A stretch of DNA of 64,000 nucleotides from Rhodococcus sp. KBS0724 (lineage in GTDB: Bacteria > Actinomycetota > Actinomycetes > Mycobacteriales > Mycobacteriaceae): contig NZ_VCBX02000002.1 in NCBI RefSeq assembly GCF_005938745.2, positions 426,909 through 490,908 of the forward strand, given 5' to 3'. The position numbers and the translations under genes are program-made. Below the pieces are notes generated by a model that did not search any database, was not told where the DNA came from, and saw nothing but the letters and a program-made list of their open reading frames with translations. This document shows positions 63,353-64,000 of this stretch, one piece after another. Position 1 is the first letter of the stretch. The number at the start of each line of letters is the position of its first letter.

Positions 63353-63723
63353 ACATTCATTCTGCCCGGTTCGTCAGTCGCACGGTTGTATTCCCCATTT
63401 CGCCGGAGTTCCACTTGATCGAGGGCAATGTGTGTCGCGCTGGGGGATCAGCTGTGCGGTAGGTGCCGGCGGGGTGGAAGGTGTGGGGCCGGCGGGGTGT
63501 GTTCGGGTTCGGTGGTGGGGGAGTGTCGCGGGGTTCGCTCGGTTGTTGCGGGGTGTGTTGGGGACCGGTTTTTGGGTGTTTTTGAATGTTGTTGTGTTGC
63601 ATAAACTTTGGGTGTTTGATTGGTGTAGTGCTGGTTTCGGTTGTTCTGCACATGGATGTTTTGTTGAGGATCTAATATTGTTGTGGTGCTTAGTTTTTCG
63701 GTATTTCGCATTTTCGAGTTGTA
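63353..63723. other. Strongly G+T-skewed intergenic stretch
   Basis: From about 63440 to 63720 the plus strand is almost purine-G/T, with many GGTGTG, GGGGTG and TGTTTTG runs and very few A or C. Frames on both strands here are low complexity and not credible genes. It could be an untranslated leader, a replication-related region or a biased intergenic repeat. Confidence 0.45.
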
Positions 63724-63752
63724 TTGCGATTTTGGGGTGCGCCCTGTATGAT
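63724..63752 (+). promoter_or_regulatory. Consensus-like promoter TTGCGA-N17-TATGAT
   Basis: -35 TTGCGA at 63724-63729, 17-base spacer, -10 TATGAT at 63747-63752: the best sigma-70-type promoter by eye in the window. The predicted start of transcription is at or next to the ATG at 63760. Confidence 0.65.
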
Positions 63753-63759
63753 TGAGAGC

Positions 63760-64000
63760 ATGACGACGATGATTGACAGACGCGAGAGAGCGTGGTTCCG
63801 TGCCGCCCCCCGCAACTCCCCAGCCTCGTTCGGGTCCCGGGTACCGAAGTCACAGATACGATCAAATCTACTGGTGAGAACGCGAATTCAAGAATTTAGA
63901 GGCGCGCAGCGACTCGATCGACGGCAGCCTGACTGGACCCACCACGAGCCGCGCAGCGGCTCCCCGGAGGGGCGCGCAGCGTCCCTCTTCCGTTCCCGAT
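63760..64000 (+). CDS. Possible leaderless gene, cut by window end
   Basis: The frame from ATG 63760 is open to the last base of the window and starts 7 bases past the -10 element. The peptide is Arg/Ser/Pro-rich and not clearly protein-like, so this may instead be an untranslated RNA. The 3' part contains GAGCCG-CGCAG-CGGCTC (6-bp hairpin) and two copies of GGCGCGCAGCG. Confidence 0.25.
   Translation, partial: MTTMIDRRERAWFRAAPRNSPASFGSRVPKSQIRSNLLVRTRIQEFRGAQRLDRRQPDWTHHEPRSGSPEGRAASLFRSR

Noticed and set aside
63432..63755. 107-codon plus-strand frame in the GT-rich stretch
   Set aside because: Product is Gly/Val/Trp/Phe/Cys low complexity caused by base skew; no ribosome site or domain.
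1..64000. CRISPR arrays, rRNA genes, riboswitches
   Set aside because: No regularly spaced repeats, no rRNA-like sequence and no recognisable riboswitch core were found on reading both strands.

Overview
This window looks like an accessory region (integrative element, genomic island or large plasmid) from a mycolic-acid actinomycete such as Rhodococcus, Nocardia or Gordonia. The evidence is the high GC content with GTG starts, an Lsr2-type nucleoid protein, a secreted cutinase-fold protein, DUF2510 and DUF4190-like membrane proteins, several lipoproteins and starts that look leaderless. Genus cannot be fixed from the sequence alone. No tRNA, rRNA or CRISPR array was found.

Layout. (1) 1-8472 is a same-strand, mostly ATGA-overlapping cluster typical of actinobacterial conjugative or integrative elements: a ParA/MinD-like ATPase tail, exported proteins, a lipoprotein, an unusual cutinase-fold protein, a zinc-ribbon-like protein, an N-formylglutamate amidohydrolase homologue, a fusion protein with a small ORF nested in it, and Lsr2. 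(2) 8473-12448 holds a lipoprotein, gene debris, the first copy of a 1.1 kb direct repeat carrying a three-TM protein, and remnants of an IS6 transposase and a serine recombinase. (3) 12449-49141 is a dense defence island: an Eleos-like pair of dynamin-type GTPases, McrBC, two PUA/EVE-HNH nucleases, a nuclease-DUF2075 helicase, a MazG-like protein, an ImmA/IrrE + PIN pair, a DUF6602 nuclease, a frameshifted TrlF-type PHP-ATPase, a helicase-methylase-ATPase (Hma-type) operon with an extra membrane protein, a RES-domain toxin and a Sel1-repeat protein. (4) 49142-64000 has a broken membrane-anchored restriction-nuclease-like gene, the second 1.1 kb repeat 41 kb from the first, a secreted protein, a lipase-like protein with a glycine-rich hydrophobic segment, a DUF2510 protein, the intact paralogue of the broken gene, two decayed IS3-family elements and a TM/coiled-coil protein.

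How it fits together. Most island genes are known or plausible anti-phage functions: modification-dependent restriction (McrBC, HNH proteins), DNA modification and translocation (Hma-type), membrane GTPases, and toxins that would act on RNA, NAD or membranes. The two 1.1 kb repeats are in the same orientation and bracket almost the whole island, so homologous recombination between them could delete it. Three homologous 3' ends of one GNAT-like gene (intact at 7995, decayed at 18003 and 31278), plus IS and recombinase remnants, lie between the modules. This suggests the island grew by repeated insertion at similar junctions.

Limits: family assignments come from motifs read by eye. No database search, structure prediction or composition calculation was run.
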